In this document: positions 1 through 6,851 of the stretch, in pieces
How the letters are laid out: every line of letters begins with the position of its first letter
Position numbering within the stretch: the stretch's first letter is position 1
Assembly: GCA_002405515.1 (NCBI GenBank)
Contig: DHLZ01000314.1
Location: 1-11,802 of the forward strand
Length of the DNA stretch: 11,802 bases
Reading direction: 5' to 3'
DNA from: Planctomycetaceae bacterium UBA4655
GTDB lineage: Bacteria > Planctomycetota > Planctomycetia > Pirellulales > UBA1268
Program-made: the position numbers and the translations under genes
The notes under the pieces: model-generated
Seen by the model: only the letters and a program-made list of their open reading frames with translations
The model's database searches: none
Told to the model about the DNA's origin: nothing

Positions 1-328
1 GAACTGCAGTTGCCCAATCATGCCCAACTACCCATTACGGCGCAATCGCCCTGGGTGTTCCAGGGCATGCCGCAACTCCTTGAACTCGGCCTTGCCGGCA
101 ACGAGCAAAAACCGGATATCGCCCGGTCGCTGCGTGCCGCCTGCCCAAACCTTCGGGTACGGCCGGACCGACACCCGCATCACGAAAAGGACACGCTGTT
201 GGATGACGACGTCATCGAGCAGCCGGCTGAGGCGGTTCCGGCACGCGTGGAGAACCCGCTACTGGAATTGGACATACCCGTGCCGACTTTTGGCGGCGGT
301 TGAAAACGGCAGGGCCCGCCCGACCGCT
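1..328. other. No supported gene; leading edge of window
   Basis: This stretch lies downstream of gluconokinase. The plus frame starting at base 1 stays open to a stop at 301-303 and could be the C-terminal 100 residues of a gene beginning outside the window. A minus-strand frame also gives a short peptide starting at 180. Neither has a ribosome binding site, a motif or a family that I recognise, and both frames can stay open by chance at this GC content. I see no RNA gene or mobile-element ends here. Confidence 0.4.
303..320 (-). terminator. Possible terminator after gntK
   Basis: Just past the gntK stop, the minus-strand transcript would carry a GC-rich inverted repeat (bases 308-320) with a GGC/GCC outer stem around GGGCCC. 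It is followed by a four-T run (303-306 read on the minus strand). The stem is short and the T run is weak, so this is only a candidate intrinsic terminator for the isomerase-gntK unit. Confidence 0.25.
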
Positions 329-865
329 TCAGCCGAGCTTCGCCAGGATTTCCCGCACGATCGTGTCGGGTTCGTTCGCCACGTCCACGACGATCGGATG
401 CTCGTCGTCGGCCGGCCGCTCGAGCAGGGCCAGCTGGCTGTCGAGCAGCGTGGCCGGCATGAAGTGGCCCGCCCGTCGTTCCATGCGGTGGCGGATCACG
501 CCCCCCGGGTCGTCGAGGTGCACGAGCCGGATGAGCGGATGGGGCAGGCCGAGACGATCGCGATAGCGGCGGGCGAGCGCCGAGCACGCCAGCACCGCGT
601 TGCCACGGCCGGCGACCGCATCCCCGACCGCCGCCGCGAGGGCGTCGAGCCAGGGCCAGCGGTCGGCGTCGACGAGCGGCGTGCCCGACCGCATCTTCGC
701 GATGTTCGCGGGCGGATGGAAATCGTCGGCATCGAGAAACGTCCACGCGAGCGCTGACGCCAGCCGCCGGCCGATCTCGGTCTTGCCCGCGCCGCACACG
801 CCCATCACGACGACCGCTCGCGGCGGTGAGGCAGGGCCTTCGGCAGGGAGTGCGTCGGTGGTCAT
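329..865 (-). CDS. gntK: Gluconokinase
   Basis: A 178-residue cytoplasmic kinase that phosphorylates D-gluconate with ATP to give 6-phosphogluconate, feeding the pentose phosphate or Entner-Doudoroff routes. The P-loop GVCGAGKT is at residues 22-29. The family block starting DADDFHPPANIAKM is at 45-58 and continues with LVDADRWPWL (64-73). The CSAL..YRD segment is at 94-103 and RAGHFMPATLLDSQ at 131-144; all match the GntK pattern, and the length is normal for the family (about 175). The first 15 residues, rich in Pro and Ala, precede the usual start of the fold. The ATG start overlaps the stop of the upstream isomerase (ATGA, 862-865 on the minus strand), which points to translational coupling. 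A related shikimate-kinase-like enzyme is possible but less likely given the gluconate-family blocks. Confidence 0.92.
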   Translation of the reverse strand: MTTDALPAEGPASPPRAVVVMGVCGAGKTEIGRRLASALAWTFLDADDFHPPANIAKMRSGTPLVDADRWPWLDALAAAVGDAVAGRGNAVLACSALARRYRDRLGLPHPLIRLVHLDDPGGVIRHRMERRAGHFMPATLLDSQLALLERPADDEHPIVVDVANEPDTIVREILAKLG

Positions 866-2586
866 GACCAGCTCGTTGCCGACGACACGCCGTGGCCGCG
901 GGTGCCGCAGAAGAAGACCTCGATGCCGAGGTTCCTCGCCACGGCCGCCTTCGCGAGGGCCGCCCGGTCGGCCGACTCGGCGTCGGCGGCGTAGGCCACC
1001 TGGATGTGGTTCGCCTTGTGACGGGCCATCATCTGATCCCGCGAGATGCCGTAGGTGACCGCGTGCATGATCGGCCACTGCCTCGTGGTCGATTCGAGCC
1101 GTCGCCGCGTCTCCTCCTCCGAGAGCCGTATCGCCTGCGCGCGGCCGATGTCCATGCAGAGCTTTTCCCGCACGACGCCGTCGTCGCCGCGGACCCCGTC
1201 CACCCAGATCCGGCTCCAGACGATCTCGCCCGGCTTGCTCACGCCCGCGAGCGTGCTGCCGCCGAGCCGGAAGTACATCGGGGGCTGGCGGTGGCCGTGC
1301 GCCCCCTTCCAGCCGCCTTCGAAGTGCGACGGCGGCGCTCCCCCGGAGATCTCGAACACCCAGACCCACTGGTCGGTGGACCGAGACTGGTCCCAGTCGC
1401 CCCAGCGGATGTCGTGGAGCGTGTTCTCGACCGGCTGGCCGAGCGACTCGTGGACCCGTTGCGTGAGCAGCCCGTCGAGCCCGGCGCACTCGTCCACCTC
1501 GTTGAAGTGGACGAGGGGCCGCCCCTTCCAGAGCACCCGCTTCGATCCCTCGGCCGTGACCGGCGGCCGCTTCGAGTCGTTGAGCATCCCCTCCACCAGG
1601 TCGCTCGCCGGGAGCAGGTCCTTGAGCCCCTGCTGGTACTGGATGCCGACCGTATCGCAGCCGAACCGGTCCGCCAGCCGCAGCGTCGCGACGTACATCC
1701 TGCACTGCGTGAGCACCTGCTCCCGCGTGAGGTCGGTGGCTTCGTTCCTGCCGAAGTGGAAGGTCATGCCCGCCTTTTCGAGCCAGCGGAAGACGTCTCT
1801 CGCCTCCCGTTCGGTGACGCGGGTCGTCTCGTGGTAGAGCGCCGACTGGCTGAGCCGCTCCTTGAAGACGCCGGTCGCGTGCAGGAGCGAGTCGGGGATG
1901 ATCGCGTTGAACATCCCCATGCAGCCCTCGTCGAAGACGCCCATGAGCGCCTTCTTTTTTTGCAGGTCGTCGGCGATGGAGGCTGCGAGCTTCCCGATCT
2001 TCGCCGGGATCGTCACCTTCTCCATCGGCACGACATGGCTCGTGTCGTGGTGCACGACGCGGTGGTCGAGCCACGACTGCAGGTGCCGCGCGAAGCTGGG
2101 GCTCGAGAAGTCGTCGGCCCAGAGCGTCGCGTAGGGGACGCCAGCCTTCGTGAGCGACCCGTTGAGGTTGAGCATCCCCACGAGGCCCGGCCACTGGCCC
2201 GACCAGTTGGCGACCGTGAGGATCGGGCCGCGGTGGGTCGAGAGCCCGGGCAGCACGTGGTTGGAATACTGCCAGACTGCCTCCGCGACGACGAGCGGTG
2301 ATTCGGGGTCGATCGCGGCAAAGACGTCGAGCCCCTCGCGGGCGCCGGCGATGAAGCCGTGGCCGCGGGATTTCGAGGGGGCGTGGCCGCGGGAGAGCTT
2401 CCAGCCGGCCCGCGCGAAGGCCTCGCACAGCGCCCGCTCCATCGCCTGCTGCGCGGGCCAGCAGACGCGATTGGCCTCCTCCCGGAGGTCGCCGCTGGCG
2501 ACCAGGATCGCCTCGCGGGTGCGGGACGACCTGCCCGCCGCCGGTCGTGCGATGGCCGGTCGTTTCATGGATCGCGTTCGAGCCAT
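862..2586 (-). CDS. L-fucose isomerase-like sugar isomerase
   Basis: A 574-residue protein, close in size to E. coli FucI (about 590), that resembles the L-fucose/L-arabinose isomerase superfamily, whose members interconvert aldoses and ketoses using a divalent metal. Recognisable stretches, numbered from the chosen start, are MGVFDEGCMGMFNA near residue 219, HFNEVDECAGLDG near 357 and the C-terminal RHKANHIQVAYA near 523. Conserved acidic and His residues in these blocks are plausible metal ligands, though I cannot assign each one without an alignment. No signal peptide is visible, so it should be cytoplasmic. I chose the ATG at 2586 because AGGG (2595-2598 on the plus strand) sits 8 bases upstream. 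An ATG 66 bases further upstream would lie between the -35 and -10 elements of the likely promoter, and another lies six codons downstream. The sugar substrate is unknown. The gene is coupled to gntK downstream. Confidence 0.75.
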   Translation of the reverse strand: MARTRSMKRPAIARPAAGRSSRTREAILVASGDLREEANRVCWPAQQAMERALCEAFARAGWKLSRGHAPSKSRGHGFIAGAREGLDVFAAIDPESPLVVAEAVWQYSNHVLPGLSTHRGPILTVANWSGQWPGLVGMLNLNGSLTKAGVPYATLWADDFSSPSFARHLQSWLDHRVVHHDTSHVVPMEKVTIPAKIGKLAASIADDLQKKKALMGVFDEGCMGMFNAIIPDSLLHATGVFKERLSQSALYHETTRVTEREARDVFRWLEKAGMTFHFGRNEATDLTREQVLTQCRMYVATLRLADRFGCDTVGIQYQQGLKDLLPASDLVEGMLNDSKRPPVTAEGSKRVLWKGRPLVHFNEVDECAGLDGLLTQRVHESLGQPVENTLHDIRWGDWDQSRSTDQWVWVFEISGGAPPSHFEGGWKGAHGHRQPPMYFRLGGSTLAGVSKPGEIVWSRIWVDGVRGDDGVVREKLCMDIGRAQAIRLSEEETRRRLESTTRQWPIMHAVTYGISRDQMMARHKANHIQVAYAADAESADRAALAKAAVARNLGIEVFFCGTRGHGVSSATSWS

Positions 2587-2635
2587 CTCGAAAACCCTGC
2601 TTGCGTGGGACGATGGAACTGACGGCAGGTCGGCA

Positions 2636-2664
2636 ACTATACTCGACGGCACGTCGACTGTAAT
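2636..2664 (-). promoter_or_regulatory. Promoter for isomerase-gntK unit
   Basis: Read on the minus strand, ATTACA (2664-2659; 4 of 6 match to TTGACA) is followed after exactly 17 bases by TATAGT (2641-2636; 5 of 6 match to TATAAT). Transcription would begin near 2629, giving a leader of roughly 43 bases to the chosen isomerase start. This is a good sigma-70-type match in an otherwise GC-rich region. Confidence 0.55.
2638..2643 (+). promoter_or_regulatory. -10 element for WD40-thiSG operon
   Basis: TATACT matches the -10 consensus at 5 of 6 positions and lies 45 bases before the WD40 gene start. No good -35 hexamer stands at 16-18 bases upstream. It overlaps the minus-strand -10 by four bases, so the two divergent promoters probably compete. 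Confidence 0.4.
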
Positions 2665-2675
2665 TCAGCCCTCTT

Positions 2676-2679
2676 GGAG
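2676..2679 (+). promoter_or_regulatory. Ribosome binding site of WD40 gene
   Basis: GGAG lies 9 bases before the ATG at 2689. It decides the start in favour of that ATG over an in-frame TTG at 2674, which overlaps the site itself. Confidence 0.6.
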
Positions 2680-2688
2680 TCCGTGAGC

Positions 2689-3951
2689 ATGCGTCGTCGC
2701 TTTCCGATGGCACTCGGATGTTTCGCGTTGATCGCCTGCGGCCTCGTCGCCGCGGCCGATCCTCCCAAGGCCTCGTCCCCCGCACCCTCTCCAACGGCCT
2801 CGTCCCCCGGCCCCGCCCAGCCCGCGCCAGCGGCAACCCTTCCCGACTTCAAGCGGTGGATCATCGCGGCCGACTTCTCGGCCGACGGCAAGCTGCTCCT
2901 CACGGCCGGCGGCGAGAGCCTGCTCTATCGTCCGGGCGACGTCGTGCTCTGGACCGCTTCCGACGGCAAGCGGGTGGGCGACATGGCGGGCCATCCGACT
3001 GCCGTCTGGGCGGCAAAGATCTCGAAGGACATGAAGCTTGCGGCGACGGCCGGCTATGACGGGCTCGTGAAGCTCTGGGACGTCGGGAGCAAGTCGCTCA
3101 AGCACGACCTCAAGAAGCACAAGGGCTGGGTGCGGTCGCTCGCCTTCTCCCCTGACGGATCGAAGCTCGCCTCCGCCGGAGAGGATGGCACGGTCGTCAT
3201 CTGGAACACCGCCGACGGCAAGGAGGTGAAGACGGTCGCCGCCCATGCGGGCCCCGTGACTGCCGTGGCCTTCTCTCCCGACGGCTCGACGATCGCCAGC
3301 GGTGGCGGCGACAAGCTCGTGAAGCTCTGGGCCGCGGCCGACGGCGCCGAGAAGGGGAAGCTCGAGGGGCACGGCGACACGATCTGGTCGCTCGTGTACT
3401 CGCCCGATGGCTCGCGGCTCGCCAGCTGCGGAGCGGATCGCACCGTGAAGCTCTGGAACACCTCCGACTCGAAGGAATACGCGACCCTCTCCGGCCACAA
3501 GGACTGGGTCACGAGCCTCACGTTCAACGCCAACGGCTCGCGGCTCGCAAGCGGCTGCATGGATGGCAGCGTGAAGCTCTGGGATGTCGCGGCGAAGGCC
3601 GAGCAGATCGGCCCGGAGGCTGTAAAGTCTGGCAGCCCGGAGGCTGTAAAGTCTGGCAGCCCGGAGGCTGTAAATTCGAGCATCTGGACGGTGGCGTTCA
3701 CGCCGGACGGCCAACGGATCTTCATCGGAAGCCATGCCGGCGGGCGGTTCGTGCCGACGCCCGCGCCGAAGCTCGCCCCGCCCCCGCCCCCACCGGCCGC
3801 GGTGTCTCCCGCTTCGGCCCCCGCTCCGGCGGATGCTACGCTGAAAACGCTACCGCTCGGGCCGAAGTCGTTCGCAGGGGCCGCGGGCGGCGACGGCAAG
3901 CACGCCATCGGCACGTTCAGGTTTTCCGTGATCCAGGAGGGAGCGACATGA
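2689..3951 (+). CDS. Exported WD40-repeat beta-propeller protein
   Basis: A 420-residue protein. A basic N-terminus and hydrophobic core (residues 2-23) form a signal peptide, with signal peptidase I cleavage likely after AAA23. LIAC at 14-17 also resembles a lipobox, so a lipoprotein is possible. A Pro/Ala/Ser-rich linker (25-51) leads to about seven WD40 blades. Six end in recognisable VxLW/VxIW strands near residues 88, 130, 172, 214, 256 and 298. The seventh (332-350) has FTPDG but no closing W-D strand. Between blades six and seven sits a repeated PEAVKSGS insert (308-329). A polyproline stretch (364-369) and a short tail with no recognised domain follow. WD40 propellers are interaction scaffolds; no enzyme domain is present and the partner is unknown. 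It is first in its operon and overlaps the next gene by 4 bases. Confidence 0.85.
   Translation: MRRRFPMALGCFALIACGLVAAADPPKASSPAPSPTASSPGPAQPAPAATLPDFKRWIIAADFSADGKLLLTAGGESLLYRPGDVVLWTASDGKRVGDMAGHPTAVWAAKISKDMKLAATAGYDGLVKLWDVGSKSLKHDLKKHKGWVRSLAFSPDGSKLASAGEDGTVVIWNTADGKEVKTVAAHAGPVTAVAFSPDGSTIASGGGDKLVKLWAAADGAEKGKLEGHGDTIWSLVYSPDGSRLASCGADRTVKLWNTSDSKEYATLSGHKDWVTSLTFNANGSRLASGCMDGSVKLWDVAAKAEQIGPEAVKSGSPEAVKSGSPEAVNSSIWTVAFTPDGQRIFIGSHAGGRFVPTPAPKLAPPPPPPAAVSPASAPAPADATLKTLPLGPKSFAGAAGGDGKHAIGTFRFSVIQEGAT
3611..3674 (+). repeat. 24-bp in-frame tandem repeat in WD40 gene
   Basis: Two perfect copies of a 24-base unit (3611-3634 and 3635-3658) are followed by 16 matching bases of a third (3659-3674). 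The unit length is a multiple of three, so the frame is kept and the protein gains an eight-residue repeat (PEAVKSGS register). The perfect identity suggests recent expansion. Confidence 0.95.
3935..3943 (+). promoter_or_regulatory. Strong ribosome binding site
   Basis: AGGAGGGAG lies inside the end of the WD40 gene. Its GGAGG core (3936-3940) is 7 bases before the ATG at 3948, which supports that start and independent loading of ribosomes at the gene overlap. Confidence 0.7.
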
Positions 3952-4508
3952 GGTACTTGCTTGGTGGTGCGTTGAAGGTGGTTGGCTCGGGAACGGGGGC
4001 CTGGCGGGAAGCCGCGTGGCCGCTCGTCGCGGCCATTGCGGTCGGCGTGGCGGTTGCCGGATGGATGCGGCCGGTCGGGCACGTTCAGGCCCTGACGTCT
4101 CTGGCCGACAACGCGTTCGCCGTCTGCACGGTGCCGCTCGACGGCACGAACGAAGGCGTTTTCATCCTCGACTTCGAGACCGGAGATCTCTCCGGGGCGG
4201 TCCTCAATCCGGCCACGGGGCGGTTCGGTGCGGCGTACAAGCACAATATTCTCGCCGATCTCGGGTTCAAGCCGGGTCAGCTGAAGAACCCCAGGTTCCT
4301 GCTCGTGTCGGGTGTCATCGAACTGCGGCAGCCGGCCGTGCCGGTCGCGTCGTCGGTGCTCTACGTCACCGATTCGACGACGGGGGCGACCGCCGTCTAC
4401 GGCATCCCCTTGAACGCCCCGCAGGCCGGGCAGCCGATCGCGAGCAAGCTCCTGCCGCTCGACATCGCGAAGCCACGCGGCGGCGGGCCGGCGCGGCCTG
4501 GTCGGTGA
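3948..4508 (+). CDS. Single-pass membrane protein of unknown function
   Basis: A 186-residue protein with one hydrophobic segment at residues 22-40, so it is probably anchored in the cytoplasmic membrane with the rest outside. The soluble part contains TVPLDGTNEGVFILDFETGD (61-80) followed by a KHNILADLGF motif (98-107). This resembles a family of uncharacterised proteins that I associate with planctomycetes. The strands around FLLVSG and SSVLYVTD suggest a mostly beta fold. No catalytic motif is visible and I assign no function. The start codon overlaps the stop of the WD40 gene (ATGA), so the two are probably translated together and may act together outside the membrane. The C-terminus is Gly/Pro/Arg-rich and ends just before thiS. 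Confidence 0.8.
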   Translation: MRYLLGGALKVVGSGTGAWREAAWPLVAAIAVGVAVAGWMRPVGHVQALTSLADNAFAVCTVPLDGTNEGVFILDFETGDLSGAVLNPATGRFGAAYKHNILADLGFKPGQLKNPRFLLVSGVIELRQPAVPVASSVLYVTDSTTGATAVYGIPLNAPQAGQPIASKLLPLDIAKPRGGGPARPGR

Positions 4509-4513
4509 GCGAC

Positions 4514-4744
4514 ATGGCGTCGGAGAATCCGTTGGCCGGCGACGTGTCCGTGACAGTCAACGGTGAAGTGCGGCCCGTCGCCGCCGGCACGACGCCGCTC
4601 GACCTCGTCGAGTCGCTCGGGCTTGCGGGTCGGCCGCTGGCCGTCGAGGTCAACGAATCGGTCGTCCCCAGGTCGAGGCTCGCCGAACGTCCGCTCGTCG
4701 CGGGCGACCGGATCGAGATCGTCACGCTCGTCGGTGGCGGATAG
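4514..4744 (+). CDS. thiS: Sulfur carrier protein ThiS
   Basis: A 76-residue ubiquitin-fold protein ending in VGGG. ThiS is adenylated at its C-terminal Gly-Gly and thiocarboxylated, then delivers sulfur to ThiG for the thiazole ring of thiamine. The fold shows as VSVTVNGE (residues 11-18), the TTPLDLVESLGL helix region and the closing GDRIEIVTLVGGG. The protein carries about ten extra N-terminal residues compared with typical ThiS (about 66). I chose the ATG at 4514, with GGTGAG (4504-4509) close upstream. A GTG at 4505 that overlaps the previous stop is the alternative and would add three residues. The partner gene thiG follows after 23 bases. No ThiF adenylyltransferase is present in the window. 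Confidence 0.9.
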   Translation: MASENPLAGDVSVTVNGEVRPVAAGTTPLDLVESLGLAGRPLAVEVNESVVPRSRLAERPLVAGDRIEIVTLVGGG

Positions 4745-4767
4745 CAGGAGACTCTTCTGGGGCCACC

Positions 4768-5622
4768 ATGACGTCCGCGAACATCACCGACATCGCCGTC
4801 GAGCCACCGCTGCGGATCGGTCCGTGCACACTTCGCAGCCGGCTCGTCGTGGGCACCGGCAAATACGCGAGCTACTCGCTCATGCGGGAGTGCCTCGAGG
4901 CGTCGGCCGCCGACTGCGTGACGGTGGCCGTCCGTCGCGAGCGGCTCGTGAACGCGTCGGGCGAGAACATCCTCGACCACCTCGATGCGTCGCGGATCAC
5001 GATCCTTCCGAACACGGCCGGCTGCTTCACCGCCGCCGACGCCGTGCGGGTCGCGAGGCTCGGCCGGGAACTGCTTCGCGACCTCGGCAACGCGGGGTCC
5101 GAGTGGGTGAAGCTCGAGGTCCTCGGCGACACGAAGACGCTCCTGCCCGATCCGCTCGGCACGCTCGAGGCCACGGAGAAGCTCGTCGCCGACGGCTTCA
5201 CCGTGCTCGTCTACTCGAGCGACGATCCCATCCTCGCCAAGCGGCTGAAGGATCTCGGCGCCGCGAGCGTGATGCCCGCGGGCAGCCCGATCGGGAGTGG
5301 CCAGGGGATTCTCAACCCCAACGCCCTCCGGATCTGCCTGGAGTATCTCAAGGACGGCGACGCCGAGTATCCGGTGATCGTCGATGCGGGAGTCGGCACG
5401 GCGAGCGACGTGGCGGCCGCCATGGAACTCGGGGTCGACGGGGTGCTGCTCAACACGGCGATCGCCCACGCGGCCGATCCCCTGCGGATGGCCCGCGCCA
5501 TGAAGGCCGCCTGCGAGGCCGGCCGCGACGCGTTCCTCGCCGGCCGCATTCCGCGTCGGCTCTACGCGACCGCGTCGAGTCCCGAGGAGGGGCGGATCGC
5601 GCCGACGGCGAGGCGGCCGTGA
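4768..5622 (+). CDS. thiG: Thiazole synthase ThiG
   Basis: A 284-residue cytoplasmic TIM-barrel enzyme that joins 1-deoxy-D-xylulose 5-phosphate, dehydroglycine and ThiS-borne sulfur to form thiazole phosphate. The Schiff-base lysine is K115 in VKLEVLGD (114-121). Other family blocks are VVGTGKY (27-33), the ERLVNASGENILD region (58-70), PNTAGC (81-86), MPAGSPIGSGQG (169-180) and VDAGVGTASD (205-214). The sequence closes with the usual IPRRLYATASSP (261-272). The protein is slightly long, with 12 extra C-terminal residues overlapping the next gene. It pairs with thiS directly upstream. I see no TPP riboswitch before the pair, so control probably lies at the operon promoter or elsewhere. Confidence 0.97.
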   Translation: MTSANITDIAVEPPLRIGPCTLRSRLVVGTGKYASYSLMRECLEASAADCVTVAVRRERLVNASGENILDHLDASRITILPNTAGCFTAADAVRVARLGRELLRDLGNAGSEWVKLEVLGDTKTLLPDPLGTLEATEKLVADGFTVLVYSSDDPILAKRLKDLGAASVMPAGSPIGSGQGILNPNALRICLEYLKDGDAEYPVIVDAGVGTASDVAAAMELGVDGVLLNTAIAHAADPLRMARAMKAACEAGRDAFLAGRIPRRLYATASSPEEGRIAPTARRP

Positions 5623-5966
5623 CGCGGCAGTCCCCGATCTCCGACAGCCCGTGGTTCTGGGGGCTCGTCTTCTCGCTCATGTCGCTCGCCGGCATCGGGC
5701 TGATCTCGCCGAAATTCGACGTGCGGCAGCGGCAGGTGGAAGGACGGTTCCTCGGACGAGAGCGGGCGGCGATCGAGCGGGGGCGGAGGGCGGCCGGCCT
5801 GCCGCCGGTGGACCTCGCCGACGAGGCGATGGAACGTGACGCCGTGGCACCGCGGCGGATCGTGCCGCTCTGGACGCTCGCCGCCGCCGCCGCCGCCGCC
5901 GCAGCAGCATCCGCGGCCATGCTCCTCCGCGAACGGTCGGCCGGATCCGCGGTCGATGATGGCTGA
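5619..5966 (+). CDS. Small two-span membrane protein
   Basis: A 115-residue protein starting at a GTG that overlaps the thiG stop (GTGA), with GAGG (5610-5613) a few bases upstream. Hydrophobic segments lie at residues 12-30 (beginning PWFWGLVFSLMSLAGIGL) and 82-102. Between them is a charged stretch rich in Arg, Glu and Gln (34-60) that is probably helical. The second segment contains ten consecutive alanines (88-97), seven of them encoded by GCC. I recognise the PWFW..ISPKF style from short planctomycete membrane proteins but can give no function. Its close coupling to thiG looks like operon packing rather than a thiamine role. Because the start is GTG, it could easily be missed or annotated with a different start. 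Confidence 0.7.
   Translation: MTRQSPISDSPWFWGLVFSLMSLAGIGLISPKFDVRQRQVEGRFLGRERAAIERGRRAAGLPPVDLADEAMERDAVAPRRIVPLWTLAAAAAAAAAASAAMLLRERSAGSAVDDG
5880..5909 (+). repeat. GCC/GCA microsatellite encoding alanine run
   Basis: Seven GCC triplets followed by three GCA triplets encode ten alanines in the second membrane segment of the preceding small protein. Such runs can change length by slippage without breaking the frame. Confidence 0.85.
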
Positions 5967-5969
5967 ATG

Positions 5970-5987
5970 GCGGCGTGATGACGCCGC
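5970..5987 (+). terminator. Hairpin after small membrane protein gene
   Basis: A perfect 7-bp stem (GCGGCGT/ACGCCGC) with a GATG loop lies four bases past the stop at 5964-5966. It has no T-run, so it may be a weak or factor-assisted terminator, or an mRNA-stabilising hairpin at the operon end. Confidence 0.3.
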
Positions 5988-5991
5988 GGCG

Positions 5992-6000
5992 TGGTACATT
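5992..6000 (+). promoter_or_regulatory. Extended -10 promoter of hisF
   Basis: TGGTACATT matches the extended -10 pattern TGnTAnnnT and lies 27 bases before the hisF ATG. No convincing -35 is visible, which is normal for this promoter class. It implies a leader of roughly 20 bases, and no Shine-Dalgarno sequence stands before hisF. Confidence 0.4.
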
Positions 6001-6027
6001 TTGGCCTCACCCAATCAAGCCCTGCCC

Positions 6028-6804
6028 ATGCTCGCCAAGCGGATCATTCCCTGCCTCGACGTCGAGAAGGGGCGGGTCGTCAAGGGAACGAAGTTTCTCG
6101 ACCTCGTCGATGCCGGCGATCCGGTCGAGGTCGCGGCTCGGTATGAGCGGGAAGGGGCCGACGAGCTCGTCTTCCTCGACATCACCGCCAGTCACGAGCA
6201 GCGGTCGATCATGCTCGACGTCGTTCGGCGGGTCGCCGAGACGGTCTTCATGCCGTTCACGGTGGGAGGCGGGATCCGCACGCTCGACGACGCCTGCGCG
6301 CTCGTCCAGGCGGGGGCGGAGAAGGTGAGCATCAACTCCTCCGCGGTCCGCACGCCCGGGCTCGTCACGGCGGTCGCCAATCGTCTCGGCAGCTGTGCCA
6401 CCGTGGTGAACATCGACCCGAAGCGGGTCGTGCGGGACGGCCGCGAGACGTGGGAGGTGTTCGTGAACGGGGGCCGAGTGCCGACCGGACTGGAGGCGGT
6501 GGCCTGGGCGAAGCGGGTCGAGTCGCTCGGCGCCGGCGAGATCGTGCTCACCTGCATGGACCGCGACGGAACCCGCGACGGCTATGACCTCGAGATCACC
6601 GCGGCCGTGAGCAGGGCCGTGCGGATCCCGGTCGTGGCCAGCGGCGGCGCGGGATCGGGCGAGCACATGGCCGACGCGATCGAGTTCGGCCACGCCGACG
6701 CCGCCCTCGCCGCTGGCATCTTCCACTTCGGCCAGTGTACGATCCGAGAGGTCAAGGAGATCCTTTCCCGCCGTGGCATCGCCGTCCGCCCCGTGACCGC
6801 CTGA
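6028..6804 (+). CDS. hisF: Imidazole glycerol phosphate synthase cyclase subunit HisF
   Basis: A 258-residue cytoplasmic (beta/alpha)8 barrel that works with the glutaminase HisH. It turns PRFAR plus ammonia into imidazole glycerol phosphate (histidine pathway) and AICAR (returned to purine synthesis). The start MLAKRIIPCLDV is canonical. The catalytic aspartates are D11 (CLDV) and D130 (NIDPKR). Phosphate-binding and barrel motifs include FTVGGGIRT (77-85), MDRDGT (177-182) and VASGGAG (203-209). Length is normal. No hisH, hisA or other histidine gene is in the window, so the gene stands apart from its pathway here. No Shine-Dalgarno sequence precedes the start, which rests on the conserved N-terminus. 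Confidence 0.97.
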   Translation: MLAKRIIPCLDVEKGRVVKGTKFLDLVDAGDPVEVAARYEREGADELVFLDITASHEQRSIMLDVVRRVAETVFMPFTVGGGIRTLDDACALVQAGAEKVSINSSAVRTPGLVTAVANRLGSCATVVNIDPKRVVRDGRETWEVFVNGGRVPTGLEAVAWAKRVESLGAGEIVLTCMDRDGTRDGYDLEITAAVSRAVRIPVVASGGAGSGEHMADAIEFGHADAALAAGIFHFGQCTIREVKEILSRRGIAVRPVTA

Positions 6805-6851
6805 GTTCCGCGTTCGTTCCAGCCCGTTCCCGCCCCACGCCCTGACGGATC

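Noticed and set aside
892..2301. Open plus-strand frame of about 469 codons opposite the isomerase
   Set aside because: It is antisense to a recognisable enzyme, has low-complexity Arg/Val/Glu composition and has no ribosome binding site.
866..2836. Long upstream extension of the gntK frame on the minus strand (about 650 extra codons)
   Set aside because: It runs in a different frame through the isomerase gene and is Arg/Pro/Gly-rich with no motif. gntK has a normal-length start at 865, so the extension is a high-GC artefact.
3611..3674. CRISPR-like array
   Set aside because: The 24-base units are directly adjacent with no spacers and lie in frame inside the WD40 gene.
4400..4768. TPP riboswitch before thiS or thiG
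   Set aside because: I looked for the CTGAGA and ACCTGATCTGG-type core and did not see it; the space is coding or only 23 bases long.
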